This document shows positions 34,656 through 43,310 of a stretch of 64,000 nt of DNA, piece after piece; within the stretch, counting starts at the first letter, position 1, and every line of letters begins with the position of its first letter. The stretch comes from Collimonas antrihumi (lineage in GTDB: Bacteria > Pseudomonadota > Gammaproteobacteria > Burkholderiales > Burkholderiaceae_D). Below the pieces are notes generated by a model, which worked only from the letters and a program-made list of their open reading frames with translations, did no database searches and was not told the origin of the DNA. The stretch lies in the NCBI RefSeq assembly GCF_018304965.1, contig NZ_JAGQED010000002.1, positions 1 through 64,000 of the forward strand, in the 5' to 3' direction. The position numbers and the translations under genes are program-made.

Positions 34656-36725
34656 TTGACCGAAGATACATCCCCCCTTGTTGCTGAAGGCGCTTTTGCC
34701 GTTGTGGCTCCCGGCACCCACGATGCCGACATCGATCGCCTGTTCGCCAGTACCGGTCCGCTTGGACAGGCGGTCGGCGGCTTTCGGCCGCGCCAGGCGC
34801 AAACCGAAATGGCGAAAGCCATCGCCGACGCCATCGCCCAGCAAAGAACGCTGATTGCCGAAGCCGGCACCGGCACCGGCAAGACTTTCGCTTACCTGGT
34901 GCCGGCCCTGCTGTGGGGCGGCAAGGTGATCGTCTCGACCGGCACCAAGAATTTGCAAGACCAGTTGTACTTGCGCGACATTCCTACCGTGCGCAAGGCG
35001 CTCAGCGCACCGGTTTCAGTCGCGCTGTTGAAAGGGCGCGCCAATTACGTCTGCCATTTCCATTTGGAGCGGACCCTGCAGAATGGCCGCATGACCTCGC
35101 GTGAGGATGTCGGCTACCTGCGTGAAATTTCCCGTTTCATGAAAACCACCTCATCCGGTGACAAGGCTGAGTTATCCAAGGTGCCGGAAACCGCGTTGAT
35201 CTGGAATCTGGTGACCTCGACCCGCGATACCTGCATGGGCGCCGAATGCCAGTATTACCAGGACTGTTTCGTGATGAAGGCGCGCAAGGAAGCGCAGCAG
35301 GCTGACGTGGTGGTGGTCAATCACCACCTGTTCTTTGCCGATGTGGCTTTGAAGGATACTGGCGTCGCGGAATTGCTGCCGTCGGCCAACACCATCATCT
35401 TCGACGAAGCGCATCAATTGCCTGAAGTTGCTACTTTATTTTTTGGCAACACCATCTCTACCTCGCAGATTCTGGAGCTGTGCCGTGACGTGCTGGCAGA
35501 AGGCTTGTCGCATGCCCGCGATGGCGCCGACTGGGGGCAAGTGGTGGTGCCGGTAGAAAAAGCCGCGCGCGATTTGCGGCTGGCCTTTCCGCAGGATGGG
35601 GTGCGGCTGGCGGTGAACCAGATTGCACCGTCGAGCGCATTCTTCCCGGCGCTGGAAACCTTGCGCGCGCAATTGCACGGCATGATTGCGATCCTCGAAA
35701 AGCAGGCGGAGCGGGCGGAAACAATCGAGCAGTGCCGCACCCGCGCGGTGGAGTTGGGCTACCAGCTGGACGGCTGGAACAGCGCGCCAAGTGTCGGCAG
35801 TGGCAGCAGCGGCAAGAGCACAAAGAAGGCCAAGGCGGCCGGGGCGGAAGGCGAAGAGGGCAGCGTGCTGTGGGTAGAAGCTTTTTCGTCGTCGTTGCAA
35901 TTGCACCAGACTCCGCTGTCGATCGCGCCGATTTTTAATAAACAGCGTGAAGGTGTCGCCCGCTCCTGGATTTTCACCTCCGCCACGTTGGCGGTGAAGA
36001 ACGATTTCCAGCACTACGCCTCGCAAATGGGCCTGTGGGACGAGCCGGCCCAATCCTGGCCGAGTCCCTTCGACTACGGCGAGCAAGGTCTGCTATACGT
36101 GCCGCAGAACCTGCCGCAGCCGAACTCACCTGACTATACCGATGCCGTCATCGACGCCGCGCTGCCGGTGATCGAAGCCTCGGGTGGCCGTGCTTTCCTG
36201 TTGTGCACCTCGATCCGCGCGGTGAATCGCGCCGCCGAACGGCTACGTGCCGAATTTGAAGCCCGCCATCTGGATTTCCCTCTGATGGTGCAAGGCGAGG
36301 CAGGGCGCACCGAGCTGCTGGACCGTTTCCGTGCTGCCGGCAACGCCGTGCTGATCGGCAGCCAGAGTTTCTGGGAAGGCGTCGATGTGCGCGGCGAAGC
36401 ATTGTCCCTGGTGATTATCGATAAGCTGCCATTTTCACCGCCGGACGATCCGGTCCTGGCGGCGCGTATAGATGCGCTGGAATCCAAGGGCATGAACGGT
36501 TTCATGCATCACCAGCTGCCCGCGGCTATCATCAACCTGAAGCAGGGTGCCGGCCGTCTGATCCGCGATGAAACCGATCGCGGCGTCTTGATGATTTGCG
36601 ATCCACGCCTGATTTCCAAAGGCTACGGCCGCCGCATCTGGCAGAGTTTGCCGCCGTTCAAGCGGACCCGCGAGCTGGATGCGGTAAAGGCATTCTGGCG
36701 TGGCGATGCGATTGATCCGGATTGA
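34656..36725 (+). CDS. DinG/YoaA-family ATP-dependent DNA helicase
   Basis: 689 residues with a TTG start at 34656; a GTG at 34704 is the alternative. Superfamily 2 helicase of the XPD-like iron-sulfur group: Walker A AEAGTGTGKT, Walker B/DEAH box FDEAHQ, and four Cys of an Fe-S domain (NYVC and CMGAEC...DC). C-terminal motifs GSQSFWEGVDV and QGAGRLIR complete the core. The family unwinds R-loops, D-loops and damaged forks. An inserted low-complexity Ser/Gly/Lys stretch lies around residues 385-400. Confidence 0.92.
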   Translation: MTEDTSPLVAEGAFAVVAPGTHDADIDRLFASTGPLGQAVGGFRPRQAQTEMAKAIADAIAQQRTLIAEAGTGTGKTFAYLVPALLWGGKVIVSTGTKNLQDQLYLRDIPTVRKALSAPVSVALLKGRANYVCHFHLERTLQNGRMTSREDVGYLREISRFMKTTSSGDKAELSKVPETALIWNLVTSTRDTCMGAECQYYQDCFVMKARKEAQQADVVVVNHHLFFADVALKDTGVAELLPSANTIIFDEAHQLPEVATLFFGNTISTSQILELCRDVLAEGLSHARDGADWGQVVVPVEKAARDLRLAFPQDGVRLAVNQIAPSSAFFPALETLRAQLHGMIAILEKQAERAETIEQCRTRAVELGYQLDGWNSAPSVGSGSSGKSTKKAKAAGAEGEEGSVLWVEAFSSSLQLHQTPLSIAPIFNKQREGVARSWIFTSATLAVKNDFQHYASQMGLWDEPAQSWPSPFDYGEQGLLYVPQNLPQPNSPDYTDAVIDAALPVIEASGGRAFLLCTSIRAVNRAAERLRAEFEARHLDFPLMVQGEAGRTELLDRFRAAGNAVLIGSQSFWEGVDVRGEALSLVIIDKLPFSPPDDPVLAARIDALESKGMNGFMHHQLPAAIINLKQGAGRLIRDETDRGVLMICDPRLISKGYGRRIWQSLPPFKRTRELDAVKAFWRGDAIDPD

Positions 36726-36960
36726 TCGTGGTTGAACACGATTGAACATGAGTGAGATAGCGCTATCACTCTTGTACCGGGCAGGGCGGTGCGGTACATT
36801 GATGCTGGTGCGATCAGTGGCGATCGGCTAAGCTGCCTCGGACCACCCTTCTTTAGTTGTCATCAACTTGTAATACTCTGCGTCTATTGTCGCAGCTTGC
36901 GTTTTCAGGTGACTGGCGCCGGTTTTTGTCGAACGTTCGTTTGGATAATAAAGGTAAGCA

Positions 36961-38415
36961 ATGTTTGCAGCAGTGGATTTGGGGTCCAACAGTTTCCGTT
37001 TGCATATAGGCAAATACAATGGTGATGCGATTCGCGTCATCAAGAGTGCGCGCGACCCGATTCGACTGGCTGCCGGCCTGGACAGCAAAGGCTACCTGAC
37101 CGAACAGGCGATGCAGGTGGCGCTGGACTCCCTGTCGCGCTTCCGCAATATCCTGGCGGATTATCAATTGGAAGCGGTGCGGGTGGTGGCCACCAATACG
37201 CTGCGCGTCGCCAAGAATGCGGCCGAATTCCTGCCGATCGCCGAACAGGTCATCGGCTACCCGATCGAAATCATTTCGGGCGAAGAAGAGGGCCGCCTGA
37301 TCTATATGGGCGTCTCCAGCATGCTGCGCCTGCCGAATGAAAAACGGCTGGTGCTGGACATCGGCGGCGGTTCCACCGAATTGATCCTGGGGCGCGGTCA
37401 ACAGATCGAGCGGGTTGAGTCGTTCGGCATCGGCACGGTCAATCAAAGCCTGGCTTTTTTCTCTGACGGCCAGATCACTGCAGCAGCCTACGATGCCGCG
37501 GTACTTTCTGCGCGCAGCCATTTCGAAGACGCCGCGCCGCCGTACCGTCCGCAAAACTGGAGCCATGCTTACGGTTCTTCCGGTACCATCCGGGCGATTT
37601 CCGAGACCATCGAAAAGAACGGCCTGGGCGATCACCGCCTGTCGTACACCAGCCTGGAAGCCTTGCGGGCACGTTTTGTCGAATTCGGCCATGTCAGCCG
37701 TATCGATTTGCTGGGCATGAAACCGGAGCGTGCTGCGGTCATGGTCGGCGGTCTGGCGGTATTGATCGGTCTGATGCAGGAATTGGGTATAGAAGTGATC
37801 CAGCCGATCGAAGCCGGCCTGCGCATGGGGGTGATGTGGGATTTGCAGCTGCGTGGCACGCGCCTGGACCGGCGCGATCAGTCGGTGCACGATTTTTCAC
37901 AGCGTTTTCACGTAGATCAATTACGCGCAAGCCGGGTTGCCGAAACGGCGACCTCCCTGTTTGAAATGCTCAAACCTGCCAACGATGGCCTCAGCCAGTA
38001 TTTGCACTGGAGCGCCTTGTTGCATGAAGTCGGGCTGGTGGTCTCGCAAAGCGGCTATCACAAGCATGCCGCCTACCTGATCGAAAATGCCGATCTGTCC
38101 GGCTTTACCACCCGTGAACAGCGTGCGATGAGCATGTTGATTCTCGGCCAGAAGGGAAATCTGCGGAAGATCAGCGATGCGCTGCTGGATCCTGATTTTT
38201 CCAAGGCGGTGCTGGCTCTGCGGCTGGCTGTGATGTTCCTGCATTCGCGGATAGAGGTCGATCTGGATGAATTGCGTTTGAAAATGAAGAGCAAGATCGA
38301 GCTCGATATCAAGCGCGACTGGATCGAAGACCATCCAACCGCGACTTACTGGATGACCAAGGAGCAAGACTGGTGGCGCGAGATTGGCGTCGATTTTGCC
38401 ATTCGCCGGACCTGA
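36961..38415 (+). CDS. ppx: Exopolyphosphatase (Ppx/GppA family)
   Basis: 484 residues of the actin-like ASKHA fold. Phosphate-binding loop VDLGSNSFRLHIG at the N-terminus, the catalytic Glu region GEEEGRLIYMGV, LDIGGGSTE, and a C-terminal HD-like helical domain (HWSALLHEVGL). Cleaves terminal phosphate from polyphosphate; a pppGpp hydrolase side activity is possible. No ppk gene is adjacent here. Ends 18 bp before a palindromic repeat. Confidence 0.92.
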   Translation: MFAAVDLGSNSFRLHIGKYNGDAIRVIKSARDPIRLAAGLDSKGYLTEQAMQVALDSLSRFRNILADYQLEAVRVVATNTLRVAKNAAEFLPIAEQVIGYPIEIISGEEEGRLIYMGVSSMLRLPNEKRLVLDIGGGSTELILGRGQQIERVESFGIGTVNQSLAFFSDGQITAAAYDAAVLSARSHFEDAAPPYRPQNWSHAYGSSGTIRAISETIEKNGLGDHRLSYTSLEALRARFVEFGHVSRIDLLGMKPERAAVMVGGLAVLIGLMQELGIEVIQPIEAGLRMGVMWDLQLRGTRLDRRDQSVHDFSQRFHVDQLRASRVAETATSLFEMLKPANDGLSQYLHWSALLHEVGLVVSQSGYHKHAAYLIENADLSGFTTREQRAMSMLILGQKGNLRKISDALLDPDFSKAVLALRLAVMFLHSRIEVDLDELRLKMKSKIELDIKRDWIEDHPTATYWMTKEQDWWREIGVDFAIRRT

Positions 38416-38432
38416 CAGCTACCGCTGTACAT

Positions 38433-38462
38433 CGTAGGGTGGGCATACGTGCCCACCCTACG
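38433..38462. repeat. Short palindromic repeat, GTAGGGTGGGCAT family (copy 1)
   Basis: A perfect 30-bp palindrome, arms CGTAGGGTGGGCATA. Related copies occur at 53104-53131, 60019-60043 and 60110-60134, always after a gene end. Can double as a transcript-end hairpin between convergent ppx and the next gene. Confidence 0.85.
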
Positions 38463-38472
38463 GCAAACACTC

Positions 38473-39597
38473 TCAGTAAGTCAGCCCGCTGGCCTTATTG
38501 AAGAGCGCCATATCGACGTAGTTGGAGAGATGATTGCTGTTGGCGACTTCGCCCACGGTATAGCCGCCGATATCAAAACCGCCGCCGGGGATCGCGTATT
38601 CCGCCTGGCCGGCGACTCTTTTGCCGGCTGGCAGCAGCCGTGTCCATGATTTGGCTGCGGTGAAACCTTCCAGCGTCAATGCCGATACCGGCTCATCGCG
38701 GTACTTCCGCATCATGTTCAAATGTTCGAGCTGTATCGAAGAACTGCCGATGTTAGGGTTGGGGACAACTTGCGAAAATACCGTCCATTCCACGGCTTTA
38801 CCGCCCGCCAGCTGGCGCAGCGTGGTCAGGTTGGTGAGGGATGAGCCGGCGACAAAGGTTTGCGGCGCAAGTTTGCGAAATTCCTTCAAGAATACGCCCG
38901 AGCTCACCGTGTCCGCGATCATGATCACGAAACCCGGCTTGGCACTGGCCAACTGTGCCGTCTCACTGCGCATTTTTGCCAAATCATTACTCAGGTGGAC
39001 GGTGCCGCTAAGCTTGATGCCGCTTTCCTGCATCTGATCGGTGAGGCGTCGATAGGCGTCTGTCGTGGCGGCTGATTCTTGATATACGATGCCCACATTT
39101 TTGACGCCCAGTTTGCCGAAATGGGAAAATATATAACGGATTTCCTGCTGGTAGCTAGGGCGCCAAAACAAGATTTTGGCATCTTTCTGATAATCGGCGC
39201 CAGCCAATGGGGCATATAACGTCAAGCCGCTGCGCTTGAATTCTGCCGAATCCAGCACCGCCCGGGTCACATCGTCGCCGACACCGCCAAACAAATAAGC
39301 CACATGAGCCTGGGTGATCAGTTCGTTCACCGCCTTCACGGCCAGGTCGACCTGGCCACGATCGTCGCGCACCAGATATTGGATGTGGCGGCCGTTGATC
39401 CCGCCTTTTGCATTGAGAACGTCAAAATAAGTCTTGATGCCGGCGACATAATCGCGCCCCAGATCCGCATTCGGTCCGGACAAGTCGATGGCCTGCCCGA
39501 TCACGATGGCGTCGGTGGCCGCATTTGCCAGGAACGGCTGGCACAGCGCGAAGGCGGCCAGAGACTTGCACAAAAAGCGTTTCAAGTTTAAGTTCAT
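38473..39597 (-). CDS. Branched-chain-amino-acid-type ABC transporter substrate-binding protein, orphan
   Basis: 374 residues. Sec signal peptide (MNLNLKRFLCKSLAAFALCQPFLANA) and a Leu/Ile/Val-binding-protein-like (Peripla_BP_6) fold with IVIGQAIDLSGPNADLGRDY and KGGINGRHIQYLVRDD. No permease or ATPase gene is adjacent, so either the transporter is elsewhere or the protein is a sensor. Ligand unknown. Confidence 0.87.
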   Translation of the reverse strand: MNLNLKRFLCKSLAAFALCQPFLANAATDAIVIGQAIDLSGPNADLGRDYVAGIKTYFDVLNAKGGINGRHIQYLVRDDRGQVDLAVKAVNELITQAHVAYLFGGVGDDVTRAVLDSAEFKRSGLTLYAPLAGADYQKDAKILFWRPSYQQEIRYIFSHFGKLGVKNVGIVYQESAATTDAYRRLTDQMQESGIKLSGTVHLSNDLAKMRSETAQLASAKPGFVIMIADTVSSGVFLKEFRKLAPQTFVAGSSLTNLTTLRQLAGGKAVEWTVFSQVVPNPNIGSSSIQLEHLNMMRKYRDEPVSALTLEGFTAAKSWTRLLPAGKRVAGQAEYAIPGGGFDIGGYTVGEVANSNHLSNYVDMALFNKASGLTY

Positions 39598-39757
39598 TGG
39601 GAAGTCGAAATATGGCGATGGAGAAGTCGCGATTCTGGTTGTAAATTGTGACGGCTTGATGAATTTTTTGCTAAATTTGTTCCGTTTTTGAAGCCGTTCT
39701 TGCCGATGCTTAAATAATTGTATATATTATTTATACGATTTAATTATGGAGAGTTGA

Positions 39758-40294
39758 ATGGTTACCAGTAAAAATGTAAAAGCAGGTGTGGCGTCAGGTG
39801 TGAAGCCAGTTGTGAAGCGCGCCGTCAAGAAGCCGGCTGCAGCGATCAAGACCGTTGGCAAGGCCAAACCGGCAGCGCGTTCTGCCATCAAGCCTGCCGC
39901 CAAGCCAGTAGCGAAACCTGCAGTGAAACCAGCTGTGAAACCAGCTGTGAAACCAGCTGTGAAGCCGGCATCGAAAGCACAGTCGAAACCTTTGCTCGTC
40001 ACCAAGCCGCTGGTAGCTAAACCGGCGCTGCCTGTCATCAAGTCTTTGCCGGACGTCAAGGCCAAAGTAAAAAAGGCCAAGCTGGTACGCGACAGCTTCA
40101 CCATGCCTGCCGATGAGTATCAAGTCCTGGGCGAAGTCAAAAAGACTTTCTTGAAGGCTGGCCTGGAAGTGAAGAAGAGTGAATTGTTGCGCGTTGGCGT
40201 TGCATTGATCCGCGCGCTGGATCTGGCAAGCCTGAAACTGGCCGTGGCCAGCTTGCCGCCGGTGAAGGCAGGGCGTCCGAAGAAAGAGAAATAA
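39758..40294 (+). CDS. Histone H1-like Lys/Ala/Pro-rich DNA-binding protein
   Basis: 178 residues in two parts. Residues 1-105 are a basic Lys/Ala/Pro/Val low-complexity tail like eukaryotic H1 and bacterial AlgP/HctB tails, with tandem KPAV units; residues 108-165 form a globular helical domain (RDSFTMPADEYQVLGEVKKTF to ALIRALD) that resembles a ribbon-helix-helix-type or four-helix domain found in betaproteobacterial H1-like proteins. Probably a nucleoid-associated protein. The repeat region may vary in length among strains. Ends at a strong terminator. Confidence 0.85.
   Translation: MVTSKNVKAGVASGVKPVVKRAVKKPAAAIKTVGKAKPAARSAIKPAAKPVAKPAVKPAVKPAVKPAVKPASKAQSKPLLVTKPLVAKPALPVIKSLPDVKAKVKKAKLVRDSFTMPADEYQVLGEVKKTFLKAGLEVKKSELLRVGVALIRALDLASLKLAVASLPPVKAGRPKKEK
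39926..39961 (+). repeat. 12-bp tandem repeats encoding KPAV units
   Basis: The unit GTGAAACCAGCT repeats about three times exactly, with degenerate copies on both sides. It lies inside the H1-like gene and keeps the frame (12 bp = 4 codons), so slippage would change tail length without disrupting the protein. Confidence 0.75.
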
Positions 40295-40330
40295 GACAGA
40301 TTTGCCGCATTCGGCAGTCTGCAGTACGTA

Positions 40331-40367
40331 AATTGGGGTTCGTATTCATACGGACCCCAATTTTTTT
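40331..40367 (+). terminator. Strong terminator after the H1-like gene
   Basis: AATTGGGGT and ACCCCAATT arms with an inner CGTAT/ATACG stem, followed by seven T residues. Confidence 0.9.
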
Positions 40368-40442
40368 GCTGCTGTTATATCGAAAAACAGCGGGGTTGAA
40401 GGGGTGAAAATCAATTTTTAACACTGTTGCTATGTCATGGAG

Positions 40443-40460
40443 CCGAAATAAACCTGTCAT
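40443..40460 (+). promoter_or_regulatory. Candidate Pho box upstream of olsB
   Basis: CCGAAATAAACCTGTCAT matches the E. coli-type PhoB box CTGTCATAWAWCTGTCAY at 14 of 18 positions, with the second half-site perfect. A possible -10 (TAATCG, 40471-40476) starts 10 bp downstream, the usual spacing for PhoB-activated promoters, and olsB starts 42 bp further. Two further TGTCAT motifs lie nearby (40433-40438 and 40488-40493). Binding is predicted, not shown. Confidence 0.55.
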
Positions 40461-40517
40461 TTTCTTGAAGTAATCGGTGGTTAGGCTTGTCATCGTCACA
40501 ATCAGAAAGGACGATGA

Positions 40518-41285
40518 ATGCAACTACTAACGAATCCAGGCGAAGCAAGTCCTAGTGTTTCCAAGTTGACGGTTAGTCTTGCCAGTACGCCGGAAGAAGT
40601 GCGCGAAGTGCAACGCCTGCGTTACAAGGTTTTTATCGAGGCGATGGGCTTGTCTACGCTAGCCAATGCAGATGGTCTGGATAGCGATGAATTCGATTCT
40701 TATTGCGACCATCTGATCGTCCGCGATACCAATACATTGTGCGTGGTTGGCACTTATCGTGTGATGAGCCCGCATGCTGCACGGCGCATGGGGCGTTATT
40801 ATTCAGAGCAGGAATTCGATCTCGGCCGGCTCGACAATCTGCGCGACCGGATCGCCGAAGCCGGACGCGCCTGCATCGATCCCGCTTACCGCAGCGGCAG
40901 CGTCATCATGCTGTTGTGGGCAGGCCTGGCGGCGTTCATGCGGCGCGAACGATGCGACTACCTGATGGGATGCGCCAGCGTCAGCCTGGCCGACGGTGGC
41001 CATAACGCCGCGGCTTTGTATCATGCACTTGATCAAGACAATTTTTCTCCGGCCGAGTACCGTGTCACGCCGCATGTGCCGTTTCCGGTATATGAGCGCG
41101 AAGCCGGCCACGTGGCGCAGATGCCGCCGCTGTTAAAGGGATATTTGCGCAGCGGCGCCTGGGTCTGCGGCGACCCGGCCTGGGATCCGGATTTCCACTC
41201 TGCCGATTTCTTCCTGCTGCTGCCTTTATCCAAGCTGGACCAGCGCTACGCGCGTCACTATCTTAAAGAAACGAGGGCGGCATGA
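40518..41285 (+). CDS. olsB: Ornithine lipid N-acyltransferase OlsB
   Basis: 255 residues. GNAT-related acyltransferase that joins 3-hydroxyacyl-ACP to ornithine, the first step of ornithine lipid synthesis. Family marks are the N-terminal VQRLRYKVFIEAMG, the FDSYCDHLIVRD and VVGTYRVM segments, the AGRACIDPAYRSGSVIMLLW core and DYLMGCASVSLAD. First of three overlapping genes; the next start overlaps its stop by 4 bp. Ribosome site AAAGGA upstream. The second-step acyltransferase (OlsA) is not in this window. Could be a related long-chain N-acyl amino acid synthase, less likely. Confidence 0.82.
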   Translation: MQLLTNPGEASPSVSKLTVSLASTPEEVREVQRLRYKVFIEAMGLSTLANADGLDSDEFDSYCDHLIVRDTNTLCVVGTYRVMSPHAARRMGRYYSEQEFDLGRLDNLRDRIAEAGRACIDPAYRSGSVIMLLWAGLAAFMRRERCDYLMGCASVSLADGGHNAAALYHALDQDNFSPAEYRVTPHVPFPVYEREAGHVAQMPPLLKGYLRSGAWVCGDPAWDPDFHSADFFLLLPLSKLDQRYARHYLKETRAA

Positions 41286-42166
41286 AGCCGGGCGAGCAGT
41301 TCCTGGATGCGGCGCTGTTCCGTTCGCTGGATGATGCCGCTCCCGGCAACGGATCCGGTTCGAAGCGCGATCCGATCCGCTTTCGCACCATCTGGATTTC
41401 CGATGTTCACCTGGGAACCACAGGCTGCCAGGCTGCTCGCCTGCTGGAGTTTTTGCGTGCGACCGAATCCGATACCTTATACCTGGTCGGCGATATCATC
41501 GATGGCTGGCAATTGAAGCGTCGCTGGTATTGGGACCAGGTGCACAACAACGTGGTGCAAACGGTGTTGAAAAAGGCGCGCAAGGGGACTGAGGTGATTT
41601 TCGTACCCGGTAATCACGATGAGGCTGTGCGCCAATTCATCGATCTGGACTTTGGCGGTATCCGGATTCGCGATGAATTGGTGCATACCACCGCGCAAGG
41701 CAAACGCATGCTGGTGTTGCACGGCGATCGTTTCGATGGTGTGATTGCCTGCGCCAAATGGCTGGCGTATGTGGGCGATGGCTTGTATACCGTCATCCTG
41801 AAATTCAACCAATGGTTCAACGGCTGGCGCGCGCGTGCCGGTTTGCCCTACTGGTCGCTATCGCAATACCTGAAACTCAAGGTAAAGAACGCAGTGAATT
41901 ATATTTCTTCGTTTGAAGATGCATTGGCGGCGGAAGCAAAAAAGAAGGGGTTGGACGGCGTCATTTGCGGCCATATCCATAAGCCGGAAATCCGCGACAT
42001 CGACGGCATTAAATATTGTAACGACGGCGACTGGGTGGAAAGCTTGTCGGCGCTGGTGGAAGAAGCCAGCGGCGAGCTGCGCCTGGTTACCTGGCAGGAG
42101 ATCATGCAACAAAAGAATACAGTGTCCAGCAACCGGGCTCGTGAGTTATGCGAATTGCCATCGTAA
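41282..42166 (+). CDS. LpxH-like metallophosphoesterase, possible PlcP phospholipase
   Basis: 294 residues of the calcineurin-like phosphoesterase fold. All metal-binding motifs are visible: SDVHLG, GDIIDGW, PGNHDE, LHGDRFD and CGHIHKPE. Such proteins are often annotated UDP-2,3-diacylglucosamine hydrolase, but the extended length and the position between olsB and a GT4 gene fit PlcP, the phosphate-starvation phospholipase C described in alpha- and gammaproteobacteria that turns membrane phospholipid into diacylglycerol. The PlcP assignment is inference from context. Overlaps both neighbours. Confidence 0.8.
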   Translation: MKPGEQFLDAALFRSLDDAAPGNGSGSKRDPIRFRTIWISDVHLGTTGCQAARLLEFLRATESDTLYLVGDIIDGWQLKRRWYWDQVHNNVVQTVLKKARKGTEVIFVPGNHDEAVRQFIDLDFGGIRIRDELVHTTAQGKRMLVLHGDRFDGVIACAKWLAYVGDGLYTVILKFNQWFNGWRARAGLPYWSLSQYLKLKVKNAVNYISSFEDALAAEAKKKGLDGVICGHIHKPEIRDIDGIKYCNDGDWVESLSALVEEASGELRLVTWQEIMQQKNTVSSNRARELCELPS

Positions 42167-43206
42167 CTGACGTAGGGCAATCGCAAATAAATGGGGTAGT
42201 CAATACTTTACGTGCCACCAGCGCCTGTTTGCGCCAGAACGGTCACGATGTATTGCTGCTCAGTCCCGACGATTTTCCAACCTTTGCCTGTCCTACTTAT
42301 CCGGAAATTCGCCTAGCCTACAAACCTTACGCCAGGATCGCGGCCAGCCTGAAAGCGTTTGCGCCGGACTGCATCCATATCTCGACGGAAGGACCAATGG
42401 GTCTGGCCGCCAGGCGTTTTTGCCTGCGTCAGGGAATCGGTTTTACGACCGCCTACCATACCCGTTTTCCCGAGTACCTGAGCGCACGTGCGATCTTGCC
42501 GAAAGCACTGACTTATCGCTGGCTACGCTGGTTCCACGGCCCTTCGAAAGCCGTGATGGTGCCTACTCCGCATGTGCTCGGGGAGTTGGAGCAGCGCGGC
42601 TTCCGCCATCTGGTGCTGTGGGGGCGGGGCGTCGATACCGAGCGCTTCAAGCCGATGGATGAGGATCATGCCTGTATCGCACGCCCTCTGTATTTGTATG
42701 TTGGCCGGGTCGCGGTGGAAAAGAATATCGAATCTTTCTTGCAAGTCGGTCTGCCGGGCAGTAAATGGGTGATCGGCGACGGGCCGTTGCGCGAGGAATT
42801 GCAGCAGCGCTATCCGGAGGTGCAGTTTCTGGGGGCAAAGCTGCACCATGAACTCACTTCGTACTACAACTGCGCCGATGTCATGGTATTTCCCAGTCAT
42901 ACCGATACCTTCGGCCTGGTCATGGTGGAGGCTATGGCGTGCGGCGTTCCGGTTGCGGCTTATCCGGTGGCAGGCCCGCTAGATGTCGTGGCGCATGGCC
43001 GCTCCGGGATATTGGACGTGGACCTGACCTCGGCTTGCTTGCGCGCTTTGGTTCTGGATAGGCACGAGGTGCGCAAACATGCGCTGGAATATTCCTGGGA
43101 AATTGCAACCCAGCAGTTCCAGCAGCACCTGTTTCAGATTCACGGCGTGAAAACCCGCCCTGCGAATCTGCTGGCAAGAAGATCGCGGCCGCTATCGGGT
43201 TTGTAG
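42148..43206 (+). CDS. GT4-family glycosyltransferase, possible Agt diacylglycerol glycosyltransferase
   Basis: 352 residues. GT-B fold with the N-terminal TDVGQSQINGVVNTLRAT acceptor loop typical of GT4 lipid glycosyltransferases, TAYHTRFPEYLSA, and the C-terminal nucleotide-sugar site PSHTDTFGLVMVEAMACGVP with the EX7E pattern. Starts 19 bp before the end of the phosphoesterase gene. Next to a PlcP-like enzyme it would be expected to add glucose or glucuronic acid to diacylglycerol (Agt function); the sugar cannot be read from sequence. MgtA-like mannosyltransferases are close relatives. Confidence 0.82.
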   Translation: MRIAIVTDVGQSQINGVVNTLRATSACLRQNGHDVLLLSPDDFPTFACPTYPEIRLAYKPYARIAASLKAFAPDCIHISTEGPMGLAARRFCLRQGIGFTTAYHTRFPEYLSARAILPKALTYRWLRWFHGPSKAVMVPTPHVLGELEQRGFRHLVLWGRGVDTERFKPMDEDHACIARPLYLYVGRVAVEKNIESFLQVGLPGSKWVIGDGPLREELQQRYPEVQFLGAKLHHELTSYYNCADVMVFPSHTDTFGLVMVEAMACGVPVAAYPVAGPLDVVAHGRSGILDVDLTSACLRALVLDRHEVRKHALEYSWEIATQQFQQHLFQIHGVKTRPANLLARRSRPLSGL

Positions 43207-43261
43207 CACCGCCTTGGCGCTCCGCCTTGGCGCACCAACTAGCTGCTCCGGCTAGCAGCCA

Positions 43262-43293
43262 TAAAAAAACCTCGCAGTGTGAGGTTTTTTTTA
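43262..43293. terminator. Bidirectional terminator between glycosyltransferase gene and bamD
   Basis: AAAAAAACCTC, loop, GAGGTTTTTTT: a short strong stem with A-run before and T-run after, serving the two convergent transcripts. Confidence 0.88.
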
Positions 43294-43310
43294 TTCGTGC
43301 GGATTACTTG

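Noticed and set aside
34656-34703. Frameshift or missing start in the helicase gene
   Set aside because: A TTG start gives a normal-length protein; no disruption is needed.
39926-39961. CRISPR or satellite DNA in the H1-like gene
   Set aside because: The 12-bp tandem units are coding and in frame.
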